DNA of 64,000 bases from Actinomycetes bacterium. Its GTDB lineage: Bacteria; Actinomycetota; Actinomycetes; Mycobacteriales; Mycobacteriaceae. The stretch spans positions 25,058 through 89,057 of the forward strand of contig JAEXZY010000077.1 in NCBI GenBank assembly GCA_023404955.1, read 5' to 3'. Positions 24,293-34,043 of the stretch are shown here, one piece after another. The notes beneath the pieces were generated by a model. It did not search any database, was not told the DNA's origin, and saw only the letters and a list, made by a program, of their open reading frames with translations. Numbering within the stretch: the first letter of the stretch is position 1; each line of letters opens with the position of its first letter. Made by a program: the position numbers and the translations under genes.

Positions 24293-25554
24293 CTGGGTGG
24301 GCGGGGTTCGTAGGGTTGGTACCACCACCATTGTGCGCGTTCGCCGGTCGGGCCGGGACACGGGGCGACGTCGGGTGGTGGCTGTGTCGGTGTGCGGGCC
24401 AGCGAGGCTGAGGTCAGCGCGCGGCCGGCGGCGTCGATGACGACCAGCTGATCGGCGGGACCGGTGATCGCGATCAGACCGCGGTGATGGGCCCGGTGGT
24501 GATACGGGCACACCAGGGCCAGATTCCACAGCTCGGTGGGCCCACCGTCCTCCCAGTGCACCAGGTGGTGGGCGTGCAGTGCCCGGGTGGCCCCGCAGCC
24601 GGGTACCACACAGGCGCGGTCGCGGTGCTCCAGCGCCCGGCGTAGCCGCCGGTTCACTGTGCGGGTGGATCGGCTGGCCCCGATCACCTGGCCGTCCCGG
24701 TGAAACCACGCCTCGCAGGTGGCATCGCAGGTCAGGTAGCGGCGGTCATCATCGGGCAGAACAGGTCCCAGATGCAGGGCCGCGACCTTGTCCGCGACGT
24801 CGACGTGCACGACGACGGTGGTGCGTTGCCCGTGCGGCCGCGCGGCGGCCTCGGCGTCCCAGCTCGCGTGCACCAACCGCACGAGAGCCGCCGCGGTGCT
24901 GGGGATCGGCCCCCGTCCGCCCGGATCGCCGGTACTCCACTCGGTGATCAGCGCGTCGCGGTGGGAGGCCAGCGCGGCTTCAAATGCGGCGTTCTCGACG
25001 TGGGGCAGTGTGATCTGCCAGTACGTGTACTGCTCGTCGCTACGCGACGTGACCGTCACCGGCGGCCCCGGATCTGCGGTGGGCACCGGCTCGTCCTCGT
25101 CGGGCTCGGACTCGGCCTCAGGCTCCGGCCGGGGTGCGGGCTCCGGTTTGGGTTGCAACTTCAACGCCGTGCGCAGCTGCGTCACCGTCGCGGATTGCGC
25201 CATGGTGGCGAAATGCTCGTCCGAGCCGGGCAGGCCATGCTCAGCGATGACCCCGACCTGATCGACAGAGAACCGGCCCTGCGCCAAACCCCCGATGCAG
25301 GAGGGAAATTCGTCGTAGCGGTGCGCGATCGCCGCGATCGTCTGCGCCCGCGACGGTGACACCCCGGCCTTCCACGCCAACCAGCCCGCCGTCGACCGCG
25401 CCCCCGCAGCAGCCCACAACTCTTCACGATCGATCTCCGCCGCGATCTCCACGATCCGCGCATCGATCGCATTGCGCTGCCCCGTCAGCTCCGCCAACTC
25501 CTCATGCAACACCGACAACCGCTCATCGATGGCCAGAGAACTGATCGGCGACAT
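24289..25554 (-). CDS. HNH endonuclease domain protein (DUF222, 13E12 family)
   Basis: Protein of 421 aa with an N-terminal DUF222 helical domain (about residues 1-130), a Pro/Glu-rich linker (EPAPRPEPEAESEPDEDEP) and a C-terminal HNH nuclease motif (ACVVPGCGATRALHAHHL, then LALVCPYHHRAHH). Members form the 13E12 repeat family found in many copies in mycobacteria and other actinobacteria, sometimes linked to mobile DNA. Nuclease activity is presumed, not shown. No IS ends or target duplications were recognised. It marks the left side of a block missing between Rv0897c and gltA2 in M. tuberculosis. Confidence 0.88.
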   Translation of the reverse strand: MSPISSLAIDERLSVLHEELAELTGQRNAIDARIVEIAAEIDREELWAAAGARSTAGWLAWKAGVSPSRAQTIAAIAHRYDEFPSCIGGLAQGRFSVDQVGVIAEHGLPGSDEHFATMAQSATVTQLRTALKLQPKPEPAPRPEPEAESEPDEDEPVPTADPGPPVTVTSRSDEQYTYWQITLPHVENAAFEAALASHRDALITEWSTGDPGGRGPIPSTAAALVRLVHASWDAEAAARPHGQRTTVVVHVDVADKVAALHLGPVLPDDDRRYLTCDATCEAWFHRDGQVIGASRSTRTVNRRLRRALEHRDRACVVPGCGATRALHAHHLVHWEDGGPTELWNLALVCPYHHRAHHRGLIAITGPADQLVVIDAAGRALTSASLARTPTQPPPDVAPCPGPTGERAQWWWYQPYEPRPPS

Positions 25555-25654
25555 GCCCCCAATCTGCCAACGAGCCCCGACACCCAGCCGCCTGGTCAGC
25601 TGCCCAACCACCACGGCCTGTGGATGAAAACGGCTCTGGGGATGAACCGCCGCG

Positions 25655-26074
25655 TCAATGGGCGGCCAGCTTGTCCAGCAGCTTCCGCAGCGTCGCGAGG
25701 TCGTCGGCGTCGAGGCCCGTCAGCATCGGCGGCGCCGGATCACGGACGTCGTCGATCGCGCGCACCAGCTCGTGCCCGGCATCGGTCAGCGACACCACTT
25801 TGCAGCGCCGGTTACGCGGATTGGTCTCGCGAACCACGAGTCCGCGCTCCTCGAGGTCGTTGATCGCGACCGTCGCGGCGGGGGCGTCGATGGTCGCCGC
25901 CGCGGCGAGTTCCTTGACGGTCATCGGGGCGCGCCGCAGACGCGTCAGGATGCGCACGCGGCTGAACGGCAGACCGGCACGCTCGACGACGAGCCGCTTC
26001 CATCCGTCGAGGTTGTCCATGACCAAGGCGGACATGTCCCGCCACACCGCGTCGGCCATCGTGTCACCGGACAT
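25655..26074 (-). CDS. MarR-family transcriptional regulator
   Basis: Winged-helix regulator of about 139 aa. The recognition region is TVKELAAAATIDAPAATVAI, followed by the wing LEERGLVVRETNPRNRRCK. It overlaps the upstream MFS gene by 11 bp and lies downstream in the same transcript, the usual layout in which a MarR protein represses its own efflux operon. An inverted repeat over the operon promoter (27526-27539) is a candidate operator. The start could also be the GTG at 26080 or the ATG at 26059. Confidence 0.85.
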   Translation of the reverse strand: MSGDTMADAVWRDMSALVMDNLDGWKRLVVERAGLPFSRVRILTRLRRAPMTVKELAAAATIDAPAATVAINDLEERGLVVRETNPRNRRCKVVSLTDAGHELVRAIDDVRDPAPPMLTGLDADDLATLRKLLDKLAAH

Positions 26075-27518
26075 GAGCACCCACCGGGCTCGGCGTACCG
26101 GCGATCAGCGGTGCCAGCCGTTCGGCCGACCGATGCGCGCGCTGCGACGTGGAGTACACGCCGAGGGCCAGGATCACGAAACCCAGCGCCACGCAGACGA
26201 ACCACAGCGGTCGAGCGGCCGTCGCGAAGTCCGTGCCACCCATCGTGATCGCCGAACCGGCGACCGAACCGCACAGCGCCACACCGATACTGACGCCGAC
26301 CTGTCGACTCGTCGACGTCACCGCCGAGGCGGCACCCGCGCGATCCAGCGGCATCCCACCGACCGCGGCGTTGGTGATCGGCGCGTTCACCATCGCGAAC
26401 CCGATGCCGAAGACCGCGAACACGATCAGCATCCACCACACCGGCGTGGACGCGGTCAGGAAGGTCAACATCGTGGCGGCCGCGACGATCATCGTCCCGG
26501 CGATCACGAGCGACGGGCGGGCACCGAACCGGCCGACCAGGCGGCCCGACAGCGGGGAAAAGATCAGGGCACCGATCGCGATGGGCAGGTATATCAGGCC
26601 GGTGTGCATCGCCGAGAAGCCGCGCTCGCCCTGCAGGTACAGCGACATCATGAACAGGAATGCGCCCCAGGCGGAGAACGCACTGACCGCCGAGATGGTG
26701 GCCGAACTGAACGGAATGCTGCGGAAGAAGCGCAGATCCAGGAAGGGATCCTGCCGTCGCGACTCGTAACGCAGGAACGCGGCCAGGGCCACCGCAGCGA
26801 CGAGGGCGATGCCGAGGACCCGAGGATGGGTCCAGCCCAGGACCGGACCTTCGATCAGGGTGTAGACGACGCCGAACAGCGTGACCACGGCCAGCAGCTG
26901 CCCGATCGGATCGACGCTGCGCATGGTCGCCGACTTGGTCTCGGGCACGAAGACGGCCGTGAGAATCAGGGCGGCGGCACAGATCGGCAGGTTGATCCAG
27001 AACACGGAGCGCCAGCCGACCGTCTCGATCAGCAGACCGCCGACGATGGGCCCGGCCGCCATGGAGATGCCGGTCACCCCACCCCAGATGCCCAAGGCCC
27101 GGGCCCGCTCCTGTGGTTTGACGAAGATCTGCGAAATGATGGACAGGGCAACAGGATTCATCATCGATCCGCCGATCCCCTGCAGGAAGCGGGCGCCGAT
27201 CAACGTGTCGATGGTGGGCGCGAGGCTGCACGCCAGCGAGCCCAGCGCGAACATGGTCAGGCCGATCTGGAACACCCGCCGACGGCCGAACCGGTCACCT
27301 GTGGCCCCGGACAGCATCAGCAGCGAAGCGAGCACCAGCGTATAGACGTCGAGCACCCACTGCATCTGCGAGGGCGACGCCGACAGATCGGTGCGGATCG
27401 CCGGGATCGCGACGTTGACGATCGTGGCGTCCATCGAGACGATCAGCAGGCTCAGGCAACACGACACCAGAACGATCATCTTGCGCCGGTGCGTCAGCGT
27501 GCCGACAGTTTCATTCAT
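26064..27518 (-). CDS. MFS drug exporter, DHA2 (EmrB/QacA) type
   Basis: Proton-linked multidrug exporter of 484 aa with about 14 transmembrane segments. Family motifs include MDATIVNVAIPAI in helix 1, LMLSGATGDRFGRRRVF (motif A) and LGIWGGVTGISMAAGPIVGG (motif C, antiporter). The ATG lies 6 nt after CACAAT, suggesting a leaderless transcript. It heads a two-gene operon with the MarR regulator, implying induction by a toxic compound. The substrate is unknown. The pair is part of a block not found at this place in M. tuberculosis. Confidence 0.9.
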   Translation of the reverse strand: MNETVGTLTHRRKMIVLVSCCLSLLIVSMDATIVNVAIPAIRTDLSASPSQMQWVLDVYTLVLASLLMLSGATGDRFGRRRVFQIGLTMFALGSLACSLAPTIDTLIGARFLQGIGGSMMNPVALSIISQIFVKPQERARALGIWGGVTGISMAAGPIVGGLLIETVGWRSVFWINLPICAAALILTAVFVPETKSATMRSVDPIGQLLAVVTLFGVVYTLIEGPVLGWTHPRVLGIALVAAVALAAFLRYESRRQDPFLDLRFFRSIPFSSATISAVSAFSAWGAFLFMMSLYLQGERGFSAMHTGLIYLPIAIGALIFSPLSGRLVGRFGARPSLVIAGTMIVAAATMLTFLTASTPVWWMLIVFAVFGIGFAMVNAPITNAAVGGMPLDRAGAASAVTSTSRQVGVSIGVALCGSVAGSAITMGGTDFATAARPLWFVCVALGFVILALGVYSTSQRAHRSAERLAPLIAGTPSPVGAHVR

Positions 27519-27524
27519 ACAACG

Positions 27525-27539
27525 ATTGTGAAACTACAA
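27525..27539 (-). promoter_or_regulatory. Promoter with candidate MarR operator
   Basis: The minus-strand -10 hexamer CACAAT (27530-27525) ends 6 nt before the MFS ATG. The inverted repeat TTGT-N6-ACAA (27526-27539) overlaps it. A second ACAA-N3-TTGT occurs at 27519-27529. A repressor bound here would block polymerase directly; assignment to the MarR protein is inference. Confidence 0.5.
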
Positions 27540-27608
27540 CTGTCACGATCGCAAGTGACGTCGATGTGACGCTCGGCGCAGTCGAGCGCGGGCTTCCCCG
27601 AGAAACGG

Positions 27609-28913
<1,305 letters not shown>

Positions 28914-29036
28914 TGGGATCCCTTCGGGTCGGTTCTTCACGGGAATCGCGAGGTCTGAACGCAAGTCTGCTACAGAAGGTAGTCCCATTCCGACGGGCCC
29001 GCCCGCGGGGGTCGCCGACGACCCGTCAACGGTCCG

Positions 29037-29687
29037 TCACACCGCCAGCCCGAGCCCCGCGAACTCATCTGAGAAGTCGGCGCAGACCGACTCGAACGCG
29101 GCGACCGTCTCGTCCACGCCCACGCCGGCCAGCGTCGACGAACACCGTGTGACCTCCTGCAGGGCGGTCATCAGCACGCCGCCGAAGACGGCGGCCATCA
29201 GCCTGACCCGCCGGTCGTCGACCGGCACCCCCATCCGCGCGGCGAGCGCGACATCCACCGGGCTGGCGCGGAACTCGACGGCCGCCTGCTGCAGCGTTCC
29301 CGAGGACACCGTGATCCGCAGGATCTGCATCAGCCGGTACGACGACAGCGCCCCCGCGGGCGCCAACTTCGAGTTCAGGGCCATCCCGATGTACGCCCGG
29401 CGAAGCGCCTCGAAGTGCCCGATGTCGAGTGGTTGGGTGGCCAGCTCCGCTGCGACCCTGTCGAGCACCTCGTCGATCAACGCCAGCGCGATCGCATCCT
29501 TGGTGGCGAAGTAGCGGCTGAAGGTGCGGGGTGACACGTCGGCGCTCGCAGCGATCTGGTCGACCGTCGTCCCGTCGTACCCCTGCCGATCGCACAGCAC
29601 GACGGCGGAGTCGATCAGAGTGGCGCGGGTGCGGCGCTTCTTGCGCTCCCGAAGCCCGAGTACGGGCTCCCCCCTGGCATCTCCCAC
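29037..29687 (-). CDS. TetR-family transcriptional regulator
   Basis: Regulator of about 216 aa with an N-terminal helix-turn-helix (TVDQIAASADVSPRTFSRYF) and a C-terminal ligand domain with a MftR-like profile. The start is uncertain: GTG at 29687 or GTG at 29693, both just after TAGCAT on the minus strand. It follows the MFS gene at 29744 in the same direction and may be co-transcribed with it, or use the short gap as its own promoter. The ligand is unknown. Confidence 0.83.
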   Translation of the reverse strand: MGDARGEPVLGLRERKKRRTRATLIDSAVVLCDRQGYDGTTVDQIAASADVSPRTFSRYFATKDAIALALIDEVLDRVAAELATQPLDIGHFEALRRAYIGMALNSKLAPAGALSSYRLMQILRITVSSGTLQQAAVEFRASPVDVALAARMGVPVDDRRVRLMAAVFGGVLMTALQEVTRCSSTLAGVGVDETVAAFESVCADFSDEFAGLGLAV

Positions 29688-29743
29688 GCGCACCGATGCT
29701 AATCGGCGCGGCGGCGCCGCGAGGCGCGTTTGACATGCAGATA

Positions 29744-31015
29744 TCAGCGGGTTCCCTGCACCCGGTACCGGACGAACGCCGGAACGGCGAGTGCCGCCAG
29801 CACCACCCCGACCACCACGAGCACACCGCCGCCTGCTGCGGCGGCGGTCGTGCCGACGGCGGCCGCCACCGCGCCGTGCGCGGTATCGGCAAGCCGGGGA
29901 CCGCCGGCAACGACGACGGTGAACACACCCTGCAGGCGCCCGCGCAGCTCGTCGGACGCCGCCTCCTGCAGGATCGTCGATCGGAACGCCGCCGAGACCA
30001 TGTCCGCCGCACCGCCAAAGGCCAGACAGCTCAGGGCGATCCACAGCATCAGACCCGCGGACCCGTTCGCCGCACCGGCGGCCAGTCCGAAGCCGATCAT
30101 CGCCAGACCCCAGACCACGATCGCACCCACCACCGCGAGCCCTTGCCGACGCACGCGGGGCAGCCAGCCGGAGAACACGCCGCCGGCGACGGCGCCGGCC
30201 GACATCGCGGCCGCCAGCAGGGCCATCGTGGTGCCGCCCTCGACAGGACCGCCGAAGCTCTGGTGCGCCATCTGAGGGAACAGCGCCCGCGGCATACCGA
30301 AGATCATCGCGATCAGGTCGACCACGAACGACATCAGCACAACCCGGTTGCCGGCGAGATAGCGGAAACCGTCGAGCACGGCCCTCAGGCCGTATCCAGG
30401 AGCGCCGTCGCCGGTCAGCGACGGCGGCATCGGGATCAGCCTGATGGTCGCCCACACGGCGGCCAGGCAGGTCAGCGTGTCGATGAGATACAGCGTCGAC
30501 AGGTCGACCCAGTGCAGGAGCACGCCGGCGAGCAGCGGCCCCGCGATCGCGCCGAACTGCATGACCGTCATGTTCAGCGCGTTGGCCGCGGGCAATTGAG
30601 CCAGCGGCAGCATCCGCGGAATCGCCGCCGATCGGGTCGGTGAGTTCACCGCATAGAACGCCTGCTGCACCGACAGCAGGCTCAGCACCACCCACACGTT
30701 GTCGACGCCCAGCGCCGCCTGTATCCACAGCAGCGCAGAGGACACGGTCAACCCGCATGAGGTGATGATGAGGAGCACCCGGCGGTCCATGGCGTCGGCC
30801 CACGCGCCTCCCCACAGCCCGAACACCACGAGCGGCACGAGCGCGAAGAGGCCGGCCAATCCCACGTAGAGCGAGTTCTGGGTCAGGGCGTACAACTGGA
30901 CCGGCACCGCGAAGATCGTCAGGTTCGCGCCGATCACGGTCACGATGCCGGCCGACCAGAGCCGGCGGAAGTCCGGCGTCTGCAGCGGCGTCGTGTCGGC
31001 GAACAGCCGCCCCAC
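29744..31015 (-). CDS. MFS transporter, EntS/MFS_3 type
   Basis: Major facilitator protein of 423 aa with about 12 transmembrane segments. It begins PLQTPDFRRLWSAGIVT, typical of the MFS_3 (enterobactin-exporter-like) subgroup, and contains GLWGGAWADAMDRRVLL (motif A). The GTG start shares a base with the pdxH stop (TAGTG), so it is translated from the pdxH transcript. A TetR-type regulator follows. Siderophore or drug export is possible, but no substrate genes are nearby. Confidence 0.87.
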   Translation of the reverse strand: MGRLFADTTPLQTPDFRRLWSAGIVTVIGANLTIFAVPVQLYALTQNSLYVGLAGLFALVPLVVFGLWGGAWADAMDRRVLLIITSCGLTVSSALLWIQAALGVDNVWVVLSLLSVQQAFYAVNSPTRSAAIPRMLPLAQLPAANALNMTVMQFGAIAGPLLAGVLLHWVDLSTLYLIDTLTCLAAVWATIRLIPMPPSLTGDGAPGYGLRAVLDGFRYLAGNRVVLMSFVVDLIAMIFGMPRALFPQMAHQSFGGPVEGGTTMALLAAAMSAGAVAGGVFSGWLPRVRRQGLAVVGAIVVWGLAMIGFGLAAGAANGSAGLMLWIALSCLAFGGAADMVSAAFRSTILQEAASDELRGRLQGVFTVVVAGGPRLADTAHGAVAAAVGTTAAAAGGGVLVVVGVVLAALAVPAFVRYRVQGTR

Positions 31016-31671
31016 TAGGGCTGAAGGCGTTCGATGTGACCCTGACGGACGCGAATCCTGTTGTGCAGCCGACTCTCTCGGCCCTGCCAGAATTCGATTT
31101 CCTCGGGTGCGATCAGATAGCCACCCCAATGTGGCGGGACGGGCACCGTCTCGGCGTCGGCGAACCGTTCGGTCACCTCGGCGAGCTGGCGGCGCAACGC
31201 CTCCCGCGACGCGATCGGTGCGCTCTGCGCCGACGCCCACGCGCCAAGCTGCGAGCCGCGCGGGCGCTGCGCCCAGTACGCGGCGGTCTCGGCCTCGGAC
31301 ACCTTTGTCACCGGCCCGCGGACGTGTACCTGTCGGCTCAGCGCGTACCAGGGGAACGTCGCCGACGCGTATGGCGAGGCGGCGAGCTGCGCACCCTTCG
31401 CCGATGCGTAGTTGGTGTAGAAGGTGAGGCCGGATTCCGTCACGCTCTTGCACAACACGGTGCGGGTGACGGGTCTTCCCGCCGCGTCGACCGTGCCGAC
31501 GACCATCGCGTTGGGTTCGACGACTCCGCCCTGCTCGGCATCGGCCAACCATCTGGTCAGCAGGGCCAGCCAGCCCCCGTCGAGCCAGTTCACCTCGAGG
31601 TCGACGCTGCCGTCCTTCTCGACCGACCCGTACTCCACCCGCATGCGTGCGAGGTGATCCGATGTGCCCAC
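31015..31671 (-). CDS. pdxH: Pyridoxamine 5'-phosphate oxidase
   Basis: FMN-dependent oxidase of 218 aa making pyridoxal 5'-phosphate in the salvage pathway. Family landmarks are RTVLCKSVTESGLTFYTNY (FMN binding), SRQVHVRGPVTKV and the C-terminal EIEFWQGRESRLHNRI with substrate- and FMN-binding Arg and His. Length fits the family. The GTG start follows TAGCGT by 6 nt, indicating leaderless expression. It is divergent from citA over 68 bp and overlaps the downstream MFS gene. Confidence 0.9.
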   Translation of the reverse strand: MGTSDHLARMRVEYGSVEKDGSVDLEVNWLDGGWLALLTRWLADAEQGGVVEPNAMVVGTVDAAGRPVTRTVLCKSVTESGLTFYTNYASAKGAQLAASPYASATFPWYALSRQVHVRGPVTKVSEAETAAYWAQRPRGSQLGAWASAQSAPIASREALRRQLAEVTERFADAETVPVPPHWGGYLIAPEEIEFWQGRESRLHNRIRVRQGHIERLQP

Positions 31672-31677
31672 GCGAAC

Positions 31678-31683
31678 ACGCTA
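31678..31683 (-). promoter_or_regulatory. -10 hexamer, leaderless pdxH
   Basis: Minus-strand TAGCGT ends 6 nt before the GTG at 31671. Confidence 0.6.
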
Positions 31684-31726
31684 CGCCGGAGGTCCGACTG
31701 GCAGTTTCGCCGGCAGGGCGTGGTGC

Positions 31727-31732
31727 GACAAT
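31727..31732 (+). promoter_or_regulatory. -10 hexamer, leaderless citA
   Basis: GACAAT ends 7 nt before the citA ATG. Together with the pdxH hexamer it makes the 68-bp gap a divergent leaderless promoter region. Confidence 0.55.
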
Positions 31733-31739
31733 CACGCCC

Positions 31740-32858
31740 ATGACTGCGGTGCCCAAGGATTTCGCCCCCGGACTCGCGGGCGTGGTGGCGTTCGAGACCG
31801 AGATCGCCGAACCCGACAAGGACGGCGGCGCCCTGCGCTACCGCGGCGTCGACATCGACGATCTCGTGTCGAACCGGGTGACCTTCGGCGACGTCTGGGG
31901 TCTGCTGGTCGACGGCCGGTTCGGCCCGGGACTGCCTCCCGCCGAACCGTTCCCGGTGCCGGTGCACAGCGGCGACGTCCGCGTCGACGTCCAGGCGGGC
32001 CTGGCCATGCTGGCACCGATCTGGGGGTTGCGGCCGCTGCTCGACATCGACGACCAGACCGCACGTGACGACCTGGCGCGGGTGTCGGTGACGGGTCTGT
32101 CCTATGTCGCGCAATCGGCGCGGGGTATCGGAAAGCCCGCGGTGCCGCAGCGCATGATCGACGAATGCTCAACGGTGACAGCGCGTTTCATGACGCGTTG
32201 GCAGGGAGAACCCGATCCGCGGCACATCGAGGCCATCGATGCCTACTGGGTGAGCGCCGCCGAGCACGGCATGAACGCGTCGACGTTCACCGCGCGGGTC
32301 ATCGCGTCGACAGGCGCCGACGTCGCGGCCGCACTGTCCGGCGCGGTCGGCGCGATGAGCGGTCCGCTGCACGGCGGCGCGCCAGCGCGGGTGATCCCGA
32401 TGCTGGAGGAGGCCGAGCGCACCGGCGACGCCCGCGGTGTCATCACCGGCATCCTGGATCGCAAAGAGAAGTTGATGGGCTTCGGCCACCGCGTGTACCG
32501 CGCCGAAGATCCCCGGGCCCGGGTGCTGCGGGCCACCGCCAAGCGCCTCGACGCGCCGCGCTACGACGTCGCGGCGGCGCTGGAGCAGGCCGCGCTCACC
32601 GAGCTGCGGGAGCGCAGGCCCGACCGTGCGATCGAGACCAACGTCGAGTTCTGGGCGGCGGTGATCCTCGATTTCGCCCAGGTGCCGCCGGCCATGATGC
32701 CCGCGATGTTCACCTGTGGCCGCACCGCAGGGTGGTGCGCCCACATCCTCGAGCAGAAGCGCCTGGGCAAGCTGGTGCGGCCGTCGGCGATCTACGTCGG
32801 CCCGGCACCGCGCAGCCTCGAGTCGGTCGACGGCTGGGATTCACTGGCCCGCCCGTGA
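31740..32858 (+). CDS. citA: Citrate synthase CitA (second isozyme)
   Basis: Shorter citrate synthase of 372 aa, close to M. tuberculosis CitA. It contains AVGAMSGPLHGGAPARV, KLMGFGHRVYRAEDPRARV and FTCGRTAGWCAHILEQ. The first catalytic histidine lies in SAAEHGMNAST. Members of this group include 2-methylcitrate synthases, so propionyl-CoA is an alternative acyl donor. The start ATG follows GACAAT by 7 nt. Its stop overlaps the next gene as GTGA. Confidence 0.93.
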   Translation: MTAVPKDFAPGLAGVVAFETEIAEPDKDGGALRYRGVDIDDLVSNRVTFGDVWGLLVDGRFGPGLPPAEPFPVPVHSGDVRVDVQAGLAMLAPIWGLRPLLDIDDQTARDDLARVSVTGLSYVAQSARGIGKPAVPQRMIDECSTVTARFMTRWQGEPDPRHIEAIDAYWVSAAEHGMNASTFTARVIASTGADVAAALSGAVGAMSGPLHGGAPARVIPMLEEAERTGDARGVITGILDRKEKLMGFGHRVYRAEDPRARVLRATAKRLDAPRYDVAAALEQAALTELRERRPDRAIETNVEFWAAVILDFAQVPPAMMPAMFTCGRTAGWCAHILEQKRLGKLVRPSAIYVGPAPRSLESVDGWDSLARP

Positions 32859-33469
32859 CCACCGAACGAACCGTCTTCGCCTCTGCCGCAAGGTATCTGG
32901 CGATGCTCGCGCGTCAGATCCCCACGGATCGCTGGGATGAGCCGGGACTCGGCGAGTGGACGGTGCGCGACCTGGTGGGGCACACGTCTCGATCGCTGAT
33001 CACCGTCAGCACCTACCTGACCACCACCGCGTCGCGGGAAGACGTTCGCGAGCCCGCCGACTACTACGTGCGCATCAACGCCTACGCCGCCGGTGTCGGT
33101 GCCGAGGCGATCGTCGAACGCGGCCGCCAGGCCGGCCGCGACCTCGGACCGGACCCGGTCGCGACGATCGACGGTCTGGTCGAGCGGGTGCTCGGCGAGA
33201 TCGACACCGCAGGCGATCCGCTGATCGAGGTGATCGGTGGCCTGGGCCTGCGATTGAGCACCTATCTGCCGACGCGGACGTTCGAGATCGCCGTGCACGG
33301 CCTGGACATCGCCTCGGCCGTCGGGGTCACGGCGACACCGCCGGTGGAGGTTCTCGCCGAGGCCGCCGCACTGGCCGGCCGTATCGGCGCGCATCTGGGG
33401 CATGGTCCGGCGGTACTGCTGGCGTTGACCGGGCGCAGGACGCTGGCCCCGGGATTCTCCGTCGTCTGA
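32855..33469 (+). CDS. Mycothiol-dependent maleylpyruvate isomerase-like (DinB fold) protein
   Basis: DinB/MDMPI-fold protein of 204 aa. The N-terminal segment LGEWTVRDLVGHTSRSL has the Trp-x-Val-x-x-x-x-x-His pattern that holds the first metal-binding His, and FEIAVHGLDIASAVG carries the later His. Such proteins are Zn-dependent thiol transferases using mycothiol in actinobacteria. The GTG start overlaps the citA stop (GTGA), so it is translated from the citA transcript. The specific substrate is unknown. Confidence 0.82.
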   Translation: MTTERTVFASAARYLAMLARQIPTDRWDEPGLGEWTVRDLVGHTSRSLITVSTYLTTTASREDVREPADYYVRINAYAAGVGAEAIVERGRQAGRDLGPDPVATIDGLVERVLGEIDTAGDPLIEVIGGLGLRLSTYLPTRTFEIAVHGLDIASAVGVTATPPVEVLAEAAALAGRIGAHLGHGPAVLLALTGRRTLAPGFSVV

Positions 33470-33538
33470 ATCGATGATTTCTGGGCGTCGGCCCGGTCAG
33501 TACCGACAGCCATTCGGCCGAAACAGAAGGAGACTCTC

Positions 33539-33991
33539 GTGGCGATCGACAACACCCCGATGCTCGTCCCCCACCTCGTCGTCGGCGATGCCGCCGCCGC
33601 ACTGGACTTCTATGCCAGGGCGTTCGGCGCCGAGGAGATGGTCCGGCTACCGGGGCCCGACGGCAAACTGATGCACGCCTGCATGCGCATCAACGGATCG
33701 ATGGTGTTCCTCAACGACGACTACCCCGAGTACAACGACGGCGTCTCGAGCACCCCCGCCGCGCTGGGCGGCACCCCGGTCACACTTCACCTCCACGGCG
33801 CCGACGTCGACGGCCGGTTCCAGCGGGCAATCGACGCGGGCGCCGTCGTGGTCAACCCTCTCGAAGACCAGTTCTGGGGCGACCGCTACGGAGTGGTGCG
33901 CGATCCCTTCGGCCACCACTGGGCGCTGGCCGAGTCGGTGCGGGAGGTCGACGTCGCCGAGATCGCGGCGCAGATGAGTAACGCTGAGTGA
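33539..33991 (+). CDS. VOC/glyoxalase-family protein (Rv0887c-like)
   Basis: Vicinal-oxygen-chelate fold protein of 150 aa built of two beta-alpha-beta-beta-beta units. Segments such as LVPHLVVGDAAAALDFYARA and VTLHLHGADVDGRFQRA, ending DRYGVVRDPFGHHWALAE, are typical of the PhnB-like/glyoxalase subgroup. Metal ligands are plausible but cannot be assigned with confidence. The GTG start has a strong GAAGGAG about 8 nt upstream. It matches the position of Rv0887c next to fprB. Confidence 0.85.
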   Translation: MAIDNTPMLVPHLVVGDAAAALDFYARAFGAEEMVRLPGPDGKLMHACMRINGSMVFLNDDYPEYNDGVSSTPAALGGTPVTLHLHGADVDGRFQRAIDAGAVVVNPLEDQFWGDRYGVVRDPFGHHWALAESVREVDVAEIAAQMSNAE

Positions 33992-34031
33992 CCCTGTGGT
34001 GTGTTTGCCGGGCTAGTCGGGACGGGCCAGC

Positions 34032-34037
34032 GATAAT
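34032..34037 (+). promoter_or_regulatory. -10 hexamer, leaderless DUF4239 gene
   Basis: GATAAT ends 6 nt before the ATG at 34044. Confidence 0.6.
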
Positions 34038-34043
34038 CCGACG

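Noticed and set aside
24289..25554. HNH gene as part of an insertion sequence or intron
   Set aside because: No terminal inverted repeats, target duplication, transposase or reverse transcriptase nearby; DUF222-HNH proteins are ordinary multi-copy mycobacterial genes.
25620..27569. 649-codon plus-strand ORF opposite the MarR/MFS genes
   Set aside because: Low-complexity Arg/Gly/His-rich translation without domains; the opposite strand encodes a recognisable 14-TM exporter.
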